Shown here: piece by piece, positions 1-7,940 of the stretch
How positions within the stretch are numbered: position 1 is the stretch's first letter
Layout: each line of letters begins with the position of its first letter
NCBI GenBank assembly: GCA_021779695.1
Contig: JAJYAE010000064.1
Coordinates: forward strand, 1-15,618
DNA: 15,618 nt
Direction: 5' to 3'
Source: Acidobacteriota bacterium
GTDB taxonomy: Bacteria; Acidobacteriota; Terriglobia; Terriglobales; Acidobacteriaceae
Notes under the pieces: model-generated
The model's input: only the letters and a program-made list of their open reading frames with translations
What the model was told of the DNA's origin: nothing
Database searches by the model: none
Translations under genes and position numbers: made by a program

Positions 1-2
1 CG

Positions 3-194
3 ATCCGCCCCGACACGGTCTTCGTCCCGTACCACTGGCCGCTCGACCGTTCCGCCAACAACTGTACAATCCGGGCCATCGATCCCGTGTCGAACATTCC
101 GGAATTTAAAGTCGCAGCGGTGCGAGTCAGTAAGGTTGATCGGCCGACGGATACAATCGCGATGCTCGAGGTGCAGGCTGGAGGAGTCCGATGA
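3..194 (+). CDS. Molybdopterin oxidoreductase, C-terminal fragment (5' end outside window)
   Basis: This frame is open from the window edge to TGA 192-194 and gives 63 residues. They contain the pattern [12 protein letters not shown], then D-P-V-S and [10 protein letters not shown]. That is how the molybdopterin-dinucleotide-binding C-terminal domain of DMSO-reductase-superfamily enzymes (assimilatory nitrate reductase and formate dehydrogenase type) usually ends. The catalytic domains lie upstream, so the substrate cannot be inferred. The stop overlaps the next start (ATGA, 191-194), so the catalytic subunit is translationally coupled to the Fe-S subunits that follow. A nitrate- or nitrogen-oxide-related substrate would fit the nearby ric gene, but that is inference only. 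Family assignment is good; substrate is unknown. Confidence 0.82.
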   Translation: MRPDTVFVPYHWPLDRSANNCTIRAIDPVSNIPEFKVAAVRVSKVDRPTDTIAMLEVQAGGVR

Positions 195-805
195 GTGAGC
201 GGATTTTCTTCATCGATCCAACTCGATGTATCGACTGCAGAACCTGCGAGGCCTTCTGTGCGTCGCGCGATGGTCATCACGGCGTCACAATGATTCACTT
301 CACGACGACCTATCCCGGGGGAAGGTCGCACAACTTCGCACAGGTCTGCATGCACTGCACTGCCCCTCTTTGCGTCCGTGTCTGTCCCGCCGATGCCATT
401 CCTGTTGCAGCCGACGGAACAGTGCTGGGCGTTGACAGCTATCGTTGCACGGGATGCAAGCTCTGCGTCGAGGCCTGTCCCTTTGAAGTTCCCTTGTACG
501 TCGAGAGCCTGAACACCGTGATGAAGTGCGATATGTGCTATGACCGCTGCCTTGGTGGTGCGAAGCCGCTGTGCGTCACTGCGTGCCCCACTGGGGCACT
601 TGCGTTCATGTCTATCTCTGAGGCAGAAGAAAAGCGAAGAGGCACGATTCTGCGCAACTGGACAACAGATGGCGAGACGATCCGCACGAAAGCCGGATTG
701 ATCTCCCATGATGACGGTGATCTCTTCGGCGATCTCCTCTTTGACATTGCCGATGCGGTGCAAGGAACAGGCCCCCGTCTCGGCAATACGGATGGTGCGC
801 GATGA
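191..805 (+). CDS. Four-cluster [4Fe-4S] ferredoxin-like electron-transfer subunit (first of a tandem pair)
   Basis: This 204-residue protein is of the NrfC/DmsB/PhsB type, the usual electron-transfer partner of DMSO-reductase-family molybdoenzymes. Sixteen cysteines form four cluster motifs: C13-C16-C19-C23, C53-C56-C61-C65, C86-C89-C92-C96 and C113-C116-C128-C132, several followed by proline as is typical. No signal peptide is visible, so it is either cytoplasmic or carried across the membrane by a Tat-targeted catalytic partner. The ATG overlaps the stop of the molybdoenzyme and has GGAGGAG just upstream. Its own stop overlaps the next start by four bases. The next gene is a paralogue with the sixteen cysteines at identical positions. 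About 70 residues follow the last cysteine and show no recognisable motif. Confidence 0.93.
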   Translation: MSERIFFIDPTRCIDCRTCEAFCASRDGHHGVTMIHFTTTYPGGRSHNFAQVCMHCTAPLCVRVCPADAIPVAADGTVLGVDSYRCTGCKLCVEACPFEVPLYVESLNTVMKCDMCYDRCLGGAKPLCVTACPTGALAFMSISEAEEKRRGTILRNWTTDGETIRTKAGLISHDDGDLFGDLLFDIADAVQGTGPRLGNTDGAR

Positions 806-1431
806 CGGAGATGAAGTTCTTCATTGACTATTCGCGCTGCATCGGATGCCAGTCCTGCGTGCAGGCTTGTGCAGAGTGTGATACCCACCGCGGCACGAGC
901 ATGATTCATCTTGAAACTATCGAGCGCATCGACAGCGTACAGACAGCACCGCAAGTATGCATGCATTGCGAAGATCCGGTCTGCGCCCGTGTCTGCCCTG
1001 CCGATGCCATCAAGAAGACGCCAGACGGCGTGGTGCAGAGCTCGCTCAAACCGCGCTGCATCGCCTGCTCCAACTGCGTCGTTTCCTGCCCCTTCGGCGT
1101 TCCCAAGTACATGGCCGAGTTTGAGCAAATGATGAAGTGCGATATGTGTTATGACCGGAGTAGCGTCGGCAAGAAGCCAATGTGCGCCACGGTCTGCCCT
1201 TCGGGCGCGCTCACCTACACCACGATGGAAGAAATTCAGCGAACCCGCCGCGGCATTCCCGTCAACTCGTGGAGATTCGGCGGCGAGGAGGTTGCGACAA
1301 AGGTCTATGTCATGGTGCCTCAAGAGGTAGAGCGGGTCGACGTGAATCTGGTACAAATTGAAACCACGCCCAAGCCTCTGCCTAGAGACCCATACGACAT
1401 CGCCCTCATGCTGGAAGGAGTTGACGCGTGA
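802..1431 (+). CDS. Four-cluster [4Fe-4S] ferredoxin-like electron-transfer subunit (second of a tandem pair)
   Basis: This 209-residue protein is a paralogue of the preceding subunit. Cysteines at 13/16/19/23, 53/56/61/65, 86/89/92/96 and 113/116/128/132 match it residue for residue without a gap, so the pair arose by tandem duplication. Shared blocks include [12 protein letters not shown] and [14 protein letters not shown] stretches, while the C-terminal tails differ. It should hold four [4Fe-4S] clusters and pass electrons between the molybdoenzyme, its twin and the Rieske protein. No signal peptide is seen. The ATG overlaps the upstream stop (ATGA), and the ribosome-binding site is weak, which suggests translation by coupling. 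The stop overlaps the GTG of the Rieske gene. Two such subunits beside one molybdoenzyme is less common than one. Confidence 0.93.
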   Translation: MTEMKFFIDYSRCIGCQSCVQACAECDTHRGTSMIHLETIERIDSVQTAPQVCMHCEDPVCARVCPADAIKKTPDGVVQSSLKPRCIACSNCVVSCPFGVPKYMAEFEQMMKCDMCYDRSSVGKKPMCATVCPSGALTYTTMEEIQRTRRGIPVNSWRFGGEEVATKVYVMVPQEVERVDVNLVQIETTPKPLPRDPYDIALMLEGVDA

Positions 1432-1961
1432 TGCAGCAGATCGAATCGGCAACGACATCGCAGCAAAACGCCGTGGACAACGGAATGAGCCGCCATCAGC
1501 AGGACTTTCCTATCGAGTGGGAAGGTGATCACTACGTCACTCGCCGCGAGATGGTGAAGTTCCTTACGCTCGGATCGCTTCTTCTGGCCATTGCGAACTG
1601 GGCCACGGCCTTTAGCAGAAAGCTGGTGCGCAGGGAGTCGAATGCCGTCAAGCTGATAGGACCTGCTGAGGAACTCGAGAAGCATAGCCACATGCTGTTT
1701 CGCTATCCTTCTTTGGAGTCACCTTGCATCGCGATCCGTACGCCGGAAGGCCACTTGGTGGCCTACTCTCAAGTGTGCACGCACCTCTCGTGCGCCGTGG
1801 TTTATGACAAGAGCGAGAATCAGATTCTTTGCCCCTGCCATCGCGGTGTTTTCGACGTTAACCAGGGAACCCCAATCGCTGGACCACCGACCCGCCCTCT
1901 ACCTCGCGTCAGGGTCGAGCAGCGCGGCGACCAGATCTATGCGACCGGATGGGAGGCTTAA
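1428..1961 (+). CDS. Rieske [2Fe-2S] protein with Tat-type N-terminal membrane anchor
   Basis: This 177-residue Rieske protein has both cluster loops: C117-T-H119 with C122, and C135-P-C137-H138. C117, H119, C135 and H138 would ligate the [2Fe-2S] cluster, and C122/C137 would form the disulfide found in high-potential bc1/b6f-type proteins. A twin-arginine stretch (T-R39-R40-E-M-V-K-F-L) precedes one hydrophobic helix (about 44-62), which points to a Tat-inserted anchor and a periplasmic cluster domain. Translation can start at GTG 1428, overlapping the upstream stop, or at ATG 1431. AAGGAG at 1415-1420 serves either. No cytochrome b gene of a bc complex lies beside it, so it is probably a dedicated electron carrier for the molybdoenzyme, comparable in idea to the Rieske subunit of arsenite oxidase. 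Confidence 0.93.
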   Translation: MMQQIESATTSQQNAVDNGMSRHQQDFPIEWEGDHYVTRREMVKFLTLGSLLLAIANWATAFSRKLVRRESNAVKLIGPAEELEKHSHMLFRYPSLESPCIAIRTPEGHLVAYSQVCTHLSCAVVYDKSENQILCPCHRGVFDVNQGTPIAGPPTRPLPRVRVEQRGDQIYATGWEA

Positions 1962-2198
1962 GTGAGCCTGCGCACTCAAGGAACCACTCTCTTCTCCGCC
2001 ATCCTCGTCTTGGTGGCGACCACTGTCATTCTGCAACTTTGGCTGCTGACTTTCTCCATGGAAGCCCTTCTGCGCGGGCATGACGCAACGCTCATACCAG
2101 CAGCCATCGCATCGACGTGCCTTTTTGCTTTGAACGTCGGCCTTCTGCGTTACGTCTTCCGTTTCGATCGGGAAGCGAAGAAAGAGCTGAAGAGCTGA
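1962..2198 (+). CDS. Small two-helix membrane protein (DUF6755-like)
   Basis: This is a 78-residue hydrophobic protein with two predicted membrane helices (about residues 9-31 and 45-66) and a basic, charged C-terminal end (R-F-D-R-E-A-K-K-E-L-K). It starts with GTG directly after the TAA of the Rieske gene, with GGGAGG at 1951-1956 as ribosome-binding site, so it belongs to the same operon. From memory, small proteins annotated DUF6755 occur beside Rieske and Fe-S subunits in this phylum; this name is unverified. No cofactor-binding residue stands out. It may be a membrane anchor or assembly partner for the Fe-S/Rieske complex, which otherwise has no NrfD-like anchor in view. It is the last gene before the terminator hairpin. 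Confidence 0.75.
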   Translation: MSLRTQGTTLFSAILVLVATTVILQLWLLTFSMEALLRGHDATLIPAAIASTCLFALNVGLLRYVFRFDREAKKELKS

Positions 2199-2246
2199 TC
2201 AGCTTCGGCCTGCAACTCCTGCATAACAATTCATCTGCAAGAAGAA

Positions 2247-2279
2247 CAGGGAGTGGCCAACGTCAAGGTCCACTCCCTG
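2247..2279. terminator. Bidirectional terminator hairpin between convergent operons
   Basis: A perfect 10-bp inverted repeat, CAGGGAGTGG (2247-2256) with CCACTCCCTG (2270-2279), encloses a 13-base loop. Inside the loop CC 2257-2258 can also pair with GG 2267-2268. It lies 48 bases after the + strand operon and 49 bases before the stop of ric on the - strand. Read on the - strand the stem is followed by TTCTTCTTG, a fair T-rich tail. On the + strand the tail is poor (CTTCGCGTTTC). Position and symmetry support a terminator shared by both directions. Confidence 0.7.
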
Positions 2280-2328
2280 CTTCGCGTTTCATGAGGTAGC
2301 ACTCAGTCCAAAGACTCAGGACCTTCCA

Positions 2329-3048
2329 TTACGCAATTGAGGCTTCCATGGCAATGGCGCGAGGAAACAGTATGTTGTTCTCCAGGTGAATATGCTGGTG
2401 CAGATCCAGCTCAAACTCATGCAGGCCGGCATAGAATGCACGGAATGTGGGGCAGGCACCGGCAGGAGGTGTATAGCCCTCACTCAGCTTGCGAATCTCC
2501 GCCATCAGATTTCCTGCCACATCGTGATCCTGGGTCATCATGCGGATCGGATTCTCGATTGTTCCAAAGCAATTGCGTGGCAGTGTGCCGTTTCCAGAGA
2601 CGAACTGCTCCAGCTTGCTGATATAGGGAAAGAGCACAACTTCTTCCTTCCCCTGGTGTGTAATCAGCTCCTCGCCGAGTTCTTCCAGCTTCGACTGAAT
2701 CACAGCCAGTTCCTGCCGGGTATCGCCATGACGGCTCACAACCTTGATGGAAAGCCCATTGAGGCGCGGCACCTCCTGTGTCACATACGCATGGTGTTTC
2801 TTCACAATATGGGTTGCCAGACGGTCCAGCGACTCGTTTGTCCAATCCGGTGCACCGGGCACGGATTGCGAAGTGGCGGCTTCGAGCGATGCTACGACTT
2901 CGTTTAGGTCCAGACCCTTGGTTGCGCATGCTTCGGCCAGGGGCACCCGGCCTCCGCAGCAATAGTCAATTCCAAATTTTTCAAAGACTCGAACCGAGGC
3001 GGGATTCTCGGTTGCAATGTCGCGAACGGTGTGTGTCGGTGTGGCCAT
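2329..3048 (-). CDS. ric: Iron-sulfur cluster repair di-iron protein (Ric/YtfE/ScdA family)
   Basis: This 239-residue protein repairs Fe-S centres damaged by nitric oxide or oxidative stress in the cytoplasm. The N-terminal ScdA/DUF542 domain (about 1-60) contains N-P-A-S-V-R-V-F-E and I-D-Y-C30-C31-G-G. The rest is a hemerythrin-like four-helix domain with candidate di-iron ligands in HIVKKHH, SRHGD, HQGKEEVVLFP, QDHD and the C-terminal HEFELDLHQHIHLENN block. Length is normal for the family. The start is well fixed by AAAGGAGG eight to ten bases upstream. It follows the CRTAC1-type gene on the same strand after a 77-base gap that holds a CRP/FNR-like site, so it probably has its own promoter. 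Its place beside Fe-S-rich respiratory proteins fits a repair role. Confidence 0.95.
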   Translation of the reverse strand: MATPTHTVRDIATENPASVRVFEKFGIDYCCGGRVPLAEACATKGLDLNEVVASLEAATSQSVPGAPDWTNESLDRLATHIVKKHHAYVTQEVPRLNGLSIKVVSRHGDTRQELAVIQSKLEELGEELITHQGKEEVVLFPYISKLEQFVSGNGTLPRNCFGTIENPIRMMTQDHDVAGNLMAEIRKLSEGYTPPAGACPTFRAFYAGLHEFELDLHQHIHLENNILFPRAIAMEASIA

Positions 3049-3071
3049 GGAAGACCTCCTTTACTCTTGAA

Positions 3072-3110
3072 GGTATCCATGCTGAAATTCCGTCGCAGGG
3101 ACTTTTGTCA
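3072..3110 (-). promoter_or_regulatory. Putative CRP/FNR-type operator and promoter of ric
   Basis: On the - strand AGTGACAAAAGTCCCT contains TGAC-N4-GTC (3110-3100), matching the half-site spacing of CRP/FNR-superfamily operators. Its centre is about 56 bases upstream of the ric start. A weak -10-like GATACC (3077-3072) begins about 28 bases downstream of the centre, near the spacing expected for a class II activator bound at -41.5. A nearly identical site lies upstream of the cytochrome gene at 7928-7938. The regulator is not in the window. Confidence 0.5.
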
Positions 3111-3125
3111 CTCCGCGCCGACTTT

Positions 3126-5801
3126 TCAACGAATACGGTGAAGATACGCATCCATCCGCGCATAGGCTGAAGCTGGGTCCGAATTGCCGTTCCACTGTTG
3201 AGCGAAAAGCCCCAGGTATCCAGACTCCGAATACATGCGATGACGCACATCGCCTTCCAGCACAGTGCCGGCCGGCTTCCAGTCGGGGCCAAGAGCGGTA
3301 TGCGCCTCCGCCAGCATTCTGGCGGCCTGCCGAGCTTCGCCTCGCTTCCACGCGATGTATCCGCGGAAATACCATGCATTGGCTGCGCGGGAATTGGCCT
3401 GAACAACCTGCGCGAAGTCGCCCTCTGCTCCAGCCAGGTCCCCTTGACCAAGTTTCACTTCGCCCAGGAGCACCAGGGTGCCCGTCTCCTCGGGATTCAG
3501 CTTCAGCGCGGCGTCCAGCGCCTGGCGTGCCGGGGTGAGCTCGCTCCTTGAGTTTGCGGATGCCGCCAGCAACTCACCCTTCCGCTGATAGGCGCGATGA
3601 TTTTGCGGATTGATGCTAATGAGGCGATTAAGGTCGGCAATCGCCGCCGGGATCTCTCCCATCTCAGCCTGACAACTTGCAAGGTAATAGAGCGAGTCTT
3701 CCTGGTTGGGGCTGATGGCCAGCGCCTGCTGGAAGAGCTGCGCCGCCTTGGCAAAGTTGCCCTCGCGCTTCATCGCGTCCATGGCCGCGTGCTGCTTCGC
3801 CCAGAACTGTTGGGTGGCAGCCTGATCCAGCGGGCCAGTGCGCGGCGCAGACTGATCGACTCCAGCGCCAGCCAGCGTAAAGGGCTTCACTTCGCTTTTG
3901 CCCTGCGTGATGTCATAGATCTGGTCAGCCGCTATGTTGGTCCAAACCTCTGGCGCGCCACGAAGCCAGCGAACCTCCAGGCGATCGATGCGGGTAGCAG
4001 CGCCAAGGCCGATGTGAATGCGATGGCTGTCCTGGGAAAGGTACGACGAGCTTCCCACGGTTCGCCGCAGGCGCACGCCCTTAACCCATGCAATCACCGT
4101 TGCGCCGTCTCCAAAGCCCAGTGGTGCATTCGACGGCGGAACGCGGCTGTGCAAGCGGAACTCAGCCCAGTGCCCCTGCGGAACATCATTTCGAAGCAGT
4201 CGCACTCCTTCTCCCTGATCCACAATTGCTACGTCCATCGCGCCATCGTTGTTGTAATCGGCAACTGCAAGGCCACGGCTCACATGTGGCTGCGCAAAAT
4301 TACGGTTCCATGGCGCCAGGTCTTGAAAGAAATCCCCCTTCGCGTTCCAGAAGAGAAATGAAGGCATCGGAGTCAGGCGTCTCGGTGCATTCCCTTTCAG
4401 CTCAAATGTGCTGCCATCGGCCACCAACAGGTCGAGCCAGCCATCGGAGTCAAAGTCAGCGAAGCTGGTACCCCAGCCAATGCGCTGCATTGTGGGCTCA
4501 CCCACACCGTCCGTGGCTGCCACGTCGGTAAAGTGCAGCTCTGATTTCCCGTTCTTGTCTCTCTGATCTTCAAGCAGGTTCTGATAAAGTGCACAGCCTT
4601 GAGCAATCCAGTGCGAGATAAACAGGTCATCATCGCCATCGCGGTCGAAGTCTCCTACCGCCAGGCCCATCGAGCCGCGATATTCCTCGACCCACGCATC
4701 CTTGCCCGCATCCACGAACTTGCCATGATGGTTGATGTAGAGCTTATTTTCTGAAATGTCGTTGGCCACATACAGATCTGGCCATCCATCGCCATTGAAG
4801 TCGTGCCAGATGGCAACGAGGCTGCGTCCTTGAGGGTTCGCGACGCCAAGTTGCTTGCCAACGTCTGTAAAAGTTCCGTTCCCATTGTTATGAAGGAGCA
4901 GATTCCGCTCCGGCTCAAATGATGCCGGATTCAGAGAATACGGCACATCCATCCCAAACTGCTCCGACGTGGTTTCAATCTTCGTGGCGTCAGCCTTGTA
5001 CTTCACATAGCCACAAATGTAGATGTCCAAGTGGCCGTCGCGGTCGTAGTCGCCCCATGCAGCGCCGGCCCAGAATCCACGGAAGCGGTCGAGTCCTGTG
5101 TTATGCGAAACGTCGGTAAATGTGTCATTACCGTTGTTATGGAAGAGATAGATGCGGTCATAACTCGTAACCACAAGGTCGAGGCGCCCGTCGTTGTCGT
5201 AATCACCCCACGCTGCGGCCATGCCGTGGATGCGCAGGTCAGGAAAGCCCTTCACCTTTTCAAAGCGTCCATTCCCCAGGTTTCTGTAAAGAACAGAAGG
5301 CGCAAGCTGAGATGCTGGCTTGTTCAAGGGCCCACCGCCGCTCACAACAAACACATCTTCCAGGCCATCATTGTCGAAATCGCCCCATGCGACGCCTGAG
5401 CCCATGTCCTCAGGAAGCTGCGATGTGCGCCCTCCGGCAAACTGATGAAAGGACGCAAGCCCAGCCTGCCTGGTCACATCTGTAAAGTACGGGGCGGGAG
5501 CACCGGCGGGTAGCTTCTTGCCTGGATTAAGCAAGGGGTCAACCTTTTGCGAATTGACAGCTGCCGTGGGTGCTGGGGCCGCTTCGGTGGATCTTCTTGC
5601 GCCGCGATCTGCGACCACGTTGGTAATATCGTTCGACGATTCGCCGGGCACATACTCATCAGGTTGATGATCCCTACGAATCTTCCATGTCACAATGGCC
5701 GTGATTGCCAAAAGCACCAGAAGGGACGCCATGGTCCAGGCAACTCTGCGAAGGCGTTTCGATCCGCGGTGCGACCGCTCTGAGGATGTTGCTACTGGCA
5801 T
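3126..5801 (-). CDS. CRTAC1-type FG-GAP/VCBS, ASPIC/UnbV and TPR protein, membrane-anchored
   Basis: This is a protein of about 891 residues. After a basic N-terminus one hydrophobic helix (about 21-39) anchors it, with the rest outside the cytoplasm. A proline/alanine-rich linker follows. A long FG-GAP/VCBS beta-propeller region (about 95-550) has repeated D-x-D-x-D-G calcium loops such as DFDNDGLED, DYDNDGRLD, DYDRDGHLD, DFNGDGWPD, DFDRDGDDD, DFDSDGWLD and DYNNDGAMD. An ASPIC/UnbV domain (about 560-635) and TPR repeats (about 675-840) end the protein. It begins within the last codons of the cytochrome gene. I chose ATG 5801, which has GGGAG about ten bases upstream, over the GTG at 5831, which would overlap the cytochrome by 40 bases without a ribosome-binding site. 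Function is unknown; a scaffold or partner for the cytochrome is inference. Confidence 0.9.
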   Translation of the reverse strand: MPVATSSERSHRGSKRLRRVAWTMASLLVLLAITAIVTWKIRRDHQPDEYVPGESSNDITNVVADRGARRSTEAAPAPTAAVNSQKVDPLLNPGKKLPAGAPAPYFTDVTRQAGLASFHQFAGGRTSQLPEDMGSGVAWGDFDNDGLEDVFVVSGGGPLNKPASQLAPSVLYRNLGNGRFEKVKGFPDLRIHGMAAAWGDYDNDGRLDLVVTSYDRIYLFHNNGNDTFTDVSHNTGLDRFRGFWAGAAWGDYDRDGHLDIYICGYVKYKADATKIETTSEQFGMDVPYSLNPASFEPERNLLLHNNGNGTFTDVGKQLGVANPQGRSLVAIWHDFNGDGWPDLYVANDISENKLYINHHGKFVDAGKDAWVEEYRGSMGLAVGDFDRDGDDDLFISHWIAQGCALYQNLLEDQRDKNGKSELHFTDVAATDGVGEPTMQRIGWGTSFADFDSDGWLDLLVADGSTFELKGNAPRRLTPMPSFLFWNAKGDFFQDLAPWNRNFAQPHVSRGLAVADYNNDGAMDVAIVDQGEGVRLLRNDVPQGHWAEFRLHSRVPPSNAPLGFGDGATVIAWVKGVRLRRTVGSSSYLSQDSHRIHIGLGAATRIDRLEVRWLRGAPEVWTNIAADQIYDITQGKSEVKPFTLAGAGVDQSAPRTGPLDQAATQQFWAKQHAAMDAMKREGNFAKAAQLFQQALAISPNQEDSLYYLASCQAEMGEIPAAIADLNRLISINPQNHRAYQRKGELLAASANSRSELTPARQALDAALKLNPEETGTLVLLGEVKLGQGDLAGAEGDFAQVVQANSRAANAWYFRGYIAWKRGEARQAARMLAEAHTALGPDWKPAGTVLEGDVRHRMYSESGYLGLFAQQWNGNSDPASAYARMDAYLHRIR

Positions 5802-7873
5802 GACATTGCATCTCCCTTGGCTTCCACGCACACCGTAGCTGTTGCGCGGGAAACATCGACGACCGGTGCTGTCAGCTTGGACTTCGATCCCATGACGTAA
5901 TTCAGAAGGAACTGATCAATCTTCCGGTAGTGCAAAACCGCGTCGATGTGCAGGCTTCCACGCGCAGCCTCGACTGGAATCTTGTAGTCCCTGGTTGATC
6001 CTGATTGAAGCGCAGAGGAGCGCTGCGCAGGAGCGCCGGATGGACACAGGATGTTGTACTCCACCGTGTCTGAATATCCCGGGAAGAGCGAACGGCGGTA
6101 TCGCACGCCGACCATCTCCCACAGGTTGTGGCGATCAATGAGATTGCCGTATTGATCTACTGGCTCGGCCTTGAAGAGAAATGTGCCCGGTGGCAGGAAG
6201 CCTTTTTCATCACGCTGGCCGGAGGTGTAGACCACTTGGCCGCTTCCATCGGTCACGCGCAGCTCCACCCAGCTTTGAATCATGTCGAGCGGACCTGTCG
6301 GGTAATCATGCCCCACCTTGTTCGATGTGAGCACAACGCGAACCGGCAACGATTCGCCTGGTGTGGCACTGTGTGGGGCTTCAATCCGGACTTTCACCAC
6401 AGGCCCCAGCGCCCATTTGCTGCGAATCTCTGGAATATCGATGTGGCCTTGGAGCCATGCATCGGTCATGCGCACCTGATCTGCCGCGCCATCCAGTTGC
6501 AGCAGCGCAGGGACGAAGTTATTTGCGGCAAGGAAGCGATGGCTTCGATGCCGGTGGTCGTCCGGGCTTCGGTTGTAATCCATCGCATCGCCCGCCGCGG
6601 GGTCAGTGGAGGCTACCAGGGGCATATGGCATTCACGGCACTCAATCGTTGTCTTCGGGTCTCCCTTATGGTTCCAGTGACTGGCGGCCCAATTGTCGTA
6701 CTGATTCTGCAACTGCACCCAGCCGACTCGATTGATCTGCGCATCAATAAACTGCTTATGGCAAGCGGCGCAATACTCGGGCGTCTTATAGACCCGCTTG
6801 TTGAGCCGATTGTGCTGCGCCGGCCACGTGCGGATCAGGAAGTTGCGCGCAACGGCACCTAATGTGTGATCGTCACTCCATTGCCACAGATAGTCCTTTG
6901 GCTGCGCAACGATGTAATTTGCGTTTCCCTGAATATCCGTCTTCTGAATGGAGTGGCAGGCGAGACAGGAGATGCCATCGTTGTATCCCATCTGACTGGT
7001 CAGATTCGTGACAAAGATGTTCTTCGTCCCAGAGAACAGCGAAATCGGATCATGGCATCCACCGCAATAGCGCGTCGACTCAGGGCCATTCTGTTTCGCC
7101 ATCACATTTTGGATTCCCTGAAAGATGGGGTCCATGGCTGCGTAGCGGTGTGCACTGACCTTCCACTCGTTGTAGATCTCGGTATGACATCCGCTCTCGC
7201 CGCAGGTTTCAGATCCGGCCAGCGAGCGAGGATCGAAAGCACCGTTCGTTGATGTCCGCGCAAGGCTCGGCGCAAAGGGGCGATTCGCGCCGTAGGCAAA
7301 ACTGTAATCCGTGGGGAAGTTGTTCCGGTAGTGAATGCCGGAATAGGACGCCGTGCACAGCCCCACAACAACTACTGCCCCGAGCGTGACACCGGAAAGC
7401 GTAGAGACCCAGCCAAGTGCGGCCCGGTACGTCTCCTCATTCCGACGGCGCCAGAAGGCCAGCGCCAGGTGGGGCACTGTAGCCGCCACACCCAGCAGCG
7501 TCGATATCAGGTGCACGTAGCGAAGCCACGCCCACGTCTTGACGCCGAAGAGACCTTGCCCCGTCAAAAGCAGGCCAGAGAGCAGGCAGACTGCAAGCAC
7601 GCAGGCGCCTGCGTATCCCAGCAGCAATACATCCGACATTGCCTGGCTTCGGTACGACTTCCAATGCTGAAGGAAATACCAGCAGATGGGTCCAACTGCC
7701 AAGATTCCCACGACGGTGTGAAAGATCAGGCCCCACTCAACCGCAGGATGGAATGGCCCGAAGGTGACGGCGAGCCCGGAAACCAATTCGAAGAAAAGGG
7801 CAGCGCCAATTCCACGCGAGAGAAAAGACGACCAGCCAGTATGGGAGCGATCTCTGTCTATGTTGGATTGCAT
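5792..7873 (-). CDS. Membrane cytochrome: di-haem-b-like domain fused to five-haem cytochrome c (c554-like)
   Basis: This is a 693-residue protein. Residues 1-180 form about five membrane helices. Helix 2 carries H52 and H70, and helix 4 carries H121 and H135, the H-x13-H spacing of di-haem b cytochromes. A periplasmic part follows with four CxxCH motifs (C270, C303, C368 and C412 as first cysteine) and one longer C224-x4-C229-H230, so five c-type haems are likely. Extra histidines (H242, H336, H354, H399, and a cluster near 440) can be axial ligands. The C-terminal 200 residues are beta-rich and have no haem motif. It probably takes electrons from quinol through the membrane domain and passes them to periplasmic acceptors; this role is inferred. 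The stop overlaps the next gene by ten bases. A CRP/FNR-like site lies 55 bases upstream. Confidence 0.9.
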   Translation of the reverse strand: MQSNIDRDRSHTGWSSFLSRGIGAALFFELVSGLAVTFGPFHPAVEWGLIFHTVVGILAVGPICWYFLQHWKSYRSQAMSDVLLLGYAGACVLAVCLLSGLLLTGQGLFGVKTWAWLRYVHLISTLLGVAATVPHLALAFWRRRNEETYRAALGWVSTLSGVTLGAVVVVGLCTASYSGIHYRNNFPTDYSFAYGANRPFAPSLARTSTNGAFDPRSLAGSETCGESGCHTEIYNEWKVSAHRYAAMDPIFQGIQNVMAKQNGPESTRYCGGCHDPISLFSGTKNIFVTNLTSQMGYNDGISCLACHSIQKTDIQGNANYIVAQPKDYLWQWSDDHTLGAVARNFLIRTWPAQHNRLNKRVYKTPEYCAACHKQFIDAQINRVGWVQLQNQYDNWAASHWNHKGDPKTTIECRECHMPLVASTDPAAGDAMDYNRSPDDHRHRSHRFLAANNFVPALLQLDGAADQVRMTDAWLQGHIDIPEIRSKWALGPVVKVRIEAPHSATPGESLPVRVVLTSNKVGHDYPTGPLDMIQSWVELRVTDGSGQVVYTSGQRDEKGFLPPGTFLFKAEPVDQYGNLIDRHNLWEMVGVRYRRSLFPGYSDTVEYNILCPSGAPAQRSSALQSGSTRDYKIPVEAARGSLHIDAVLHYRKIDQFLLNYVMGSKSKLTAPVVDVSRATATVCVEAKGDAMSCQ

Positions 7874-7896
7874 CGGGGCCTCAGGGAAACTCAGTC

Positions 7897-7940
7897 AACA
7901 TAAGGGCGCCGCGGATGCATCGAAAGCGACTTAAGTCACA
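7897..7940 (-). promoter_or_regulatory. Putative CRP/FNR-type operator and promoter of the multihaem cytochrome
   Basis: GACTTAAGTC (7928-7937) is a perfect 10-base palindrome. On the - strand it reads TGTGACTTAAGTCGCT and agrees with the site before ric at 12 of 16 positions. Its centre is about 60 bases upstream of the ATG at 7873. TATGTT (7902-7897) matches the -10 consensus at four of six positions and begins 31 bases after the centre, close to the class II activator geometry (site at -41.5). No good -35 element is seen, as expected for an activator-dependent promoter. Confidence 0.55.

Noticed and set aside
538..1458. 306-codon open frame on the - strand opposite the Fe-S subunit genes
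   Set aside because: It lies antisense to two genes with complete cysteine motifs; its translation is rich in H, R and A and shows no domain. It is a shadow frame.
3597..4361. 254-codon open frame on the + strand inside the CRTAC1-type gene
   Set aside because: Antisense to a strongly supported gene whose repeated calcium loops define the real frame; no ribosome-binding site or domain.
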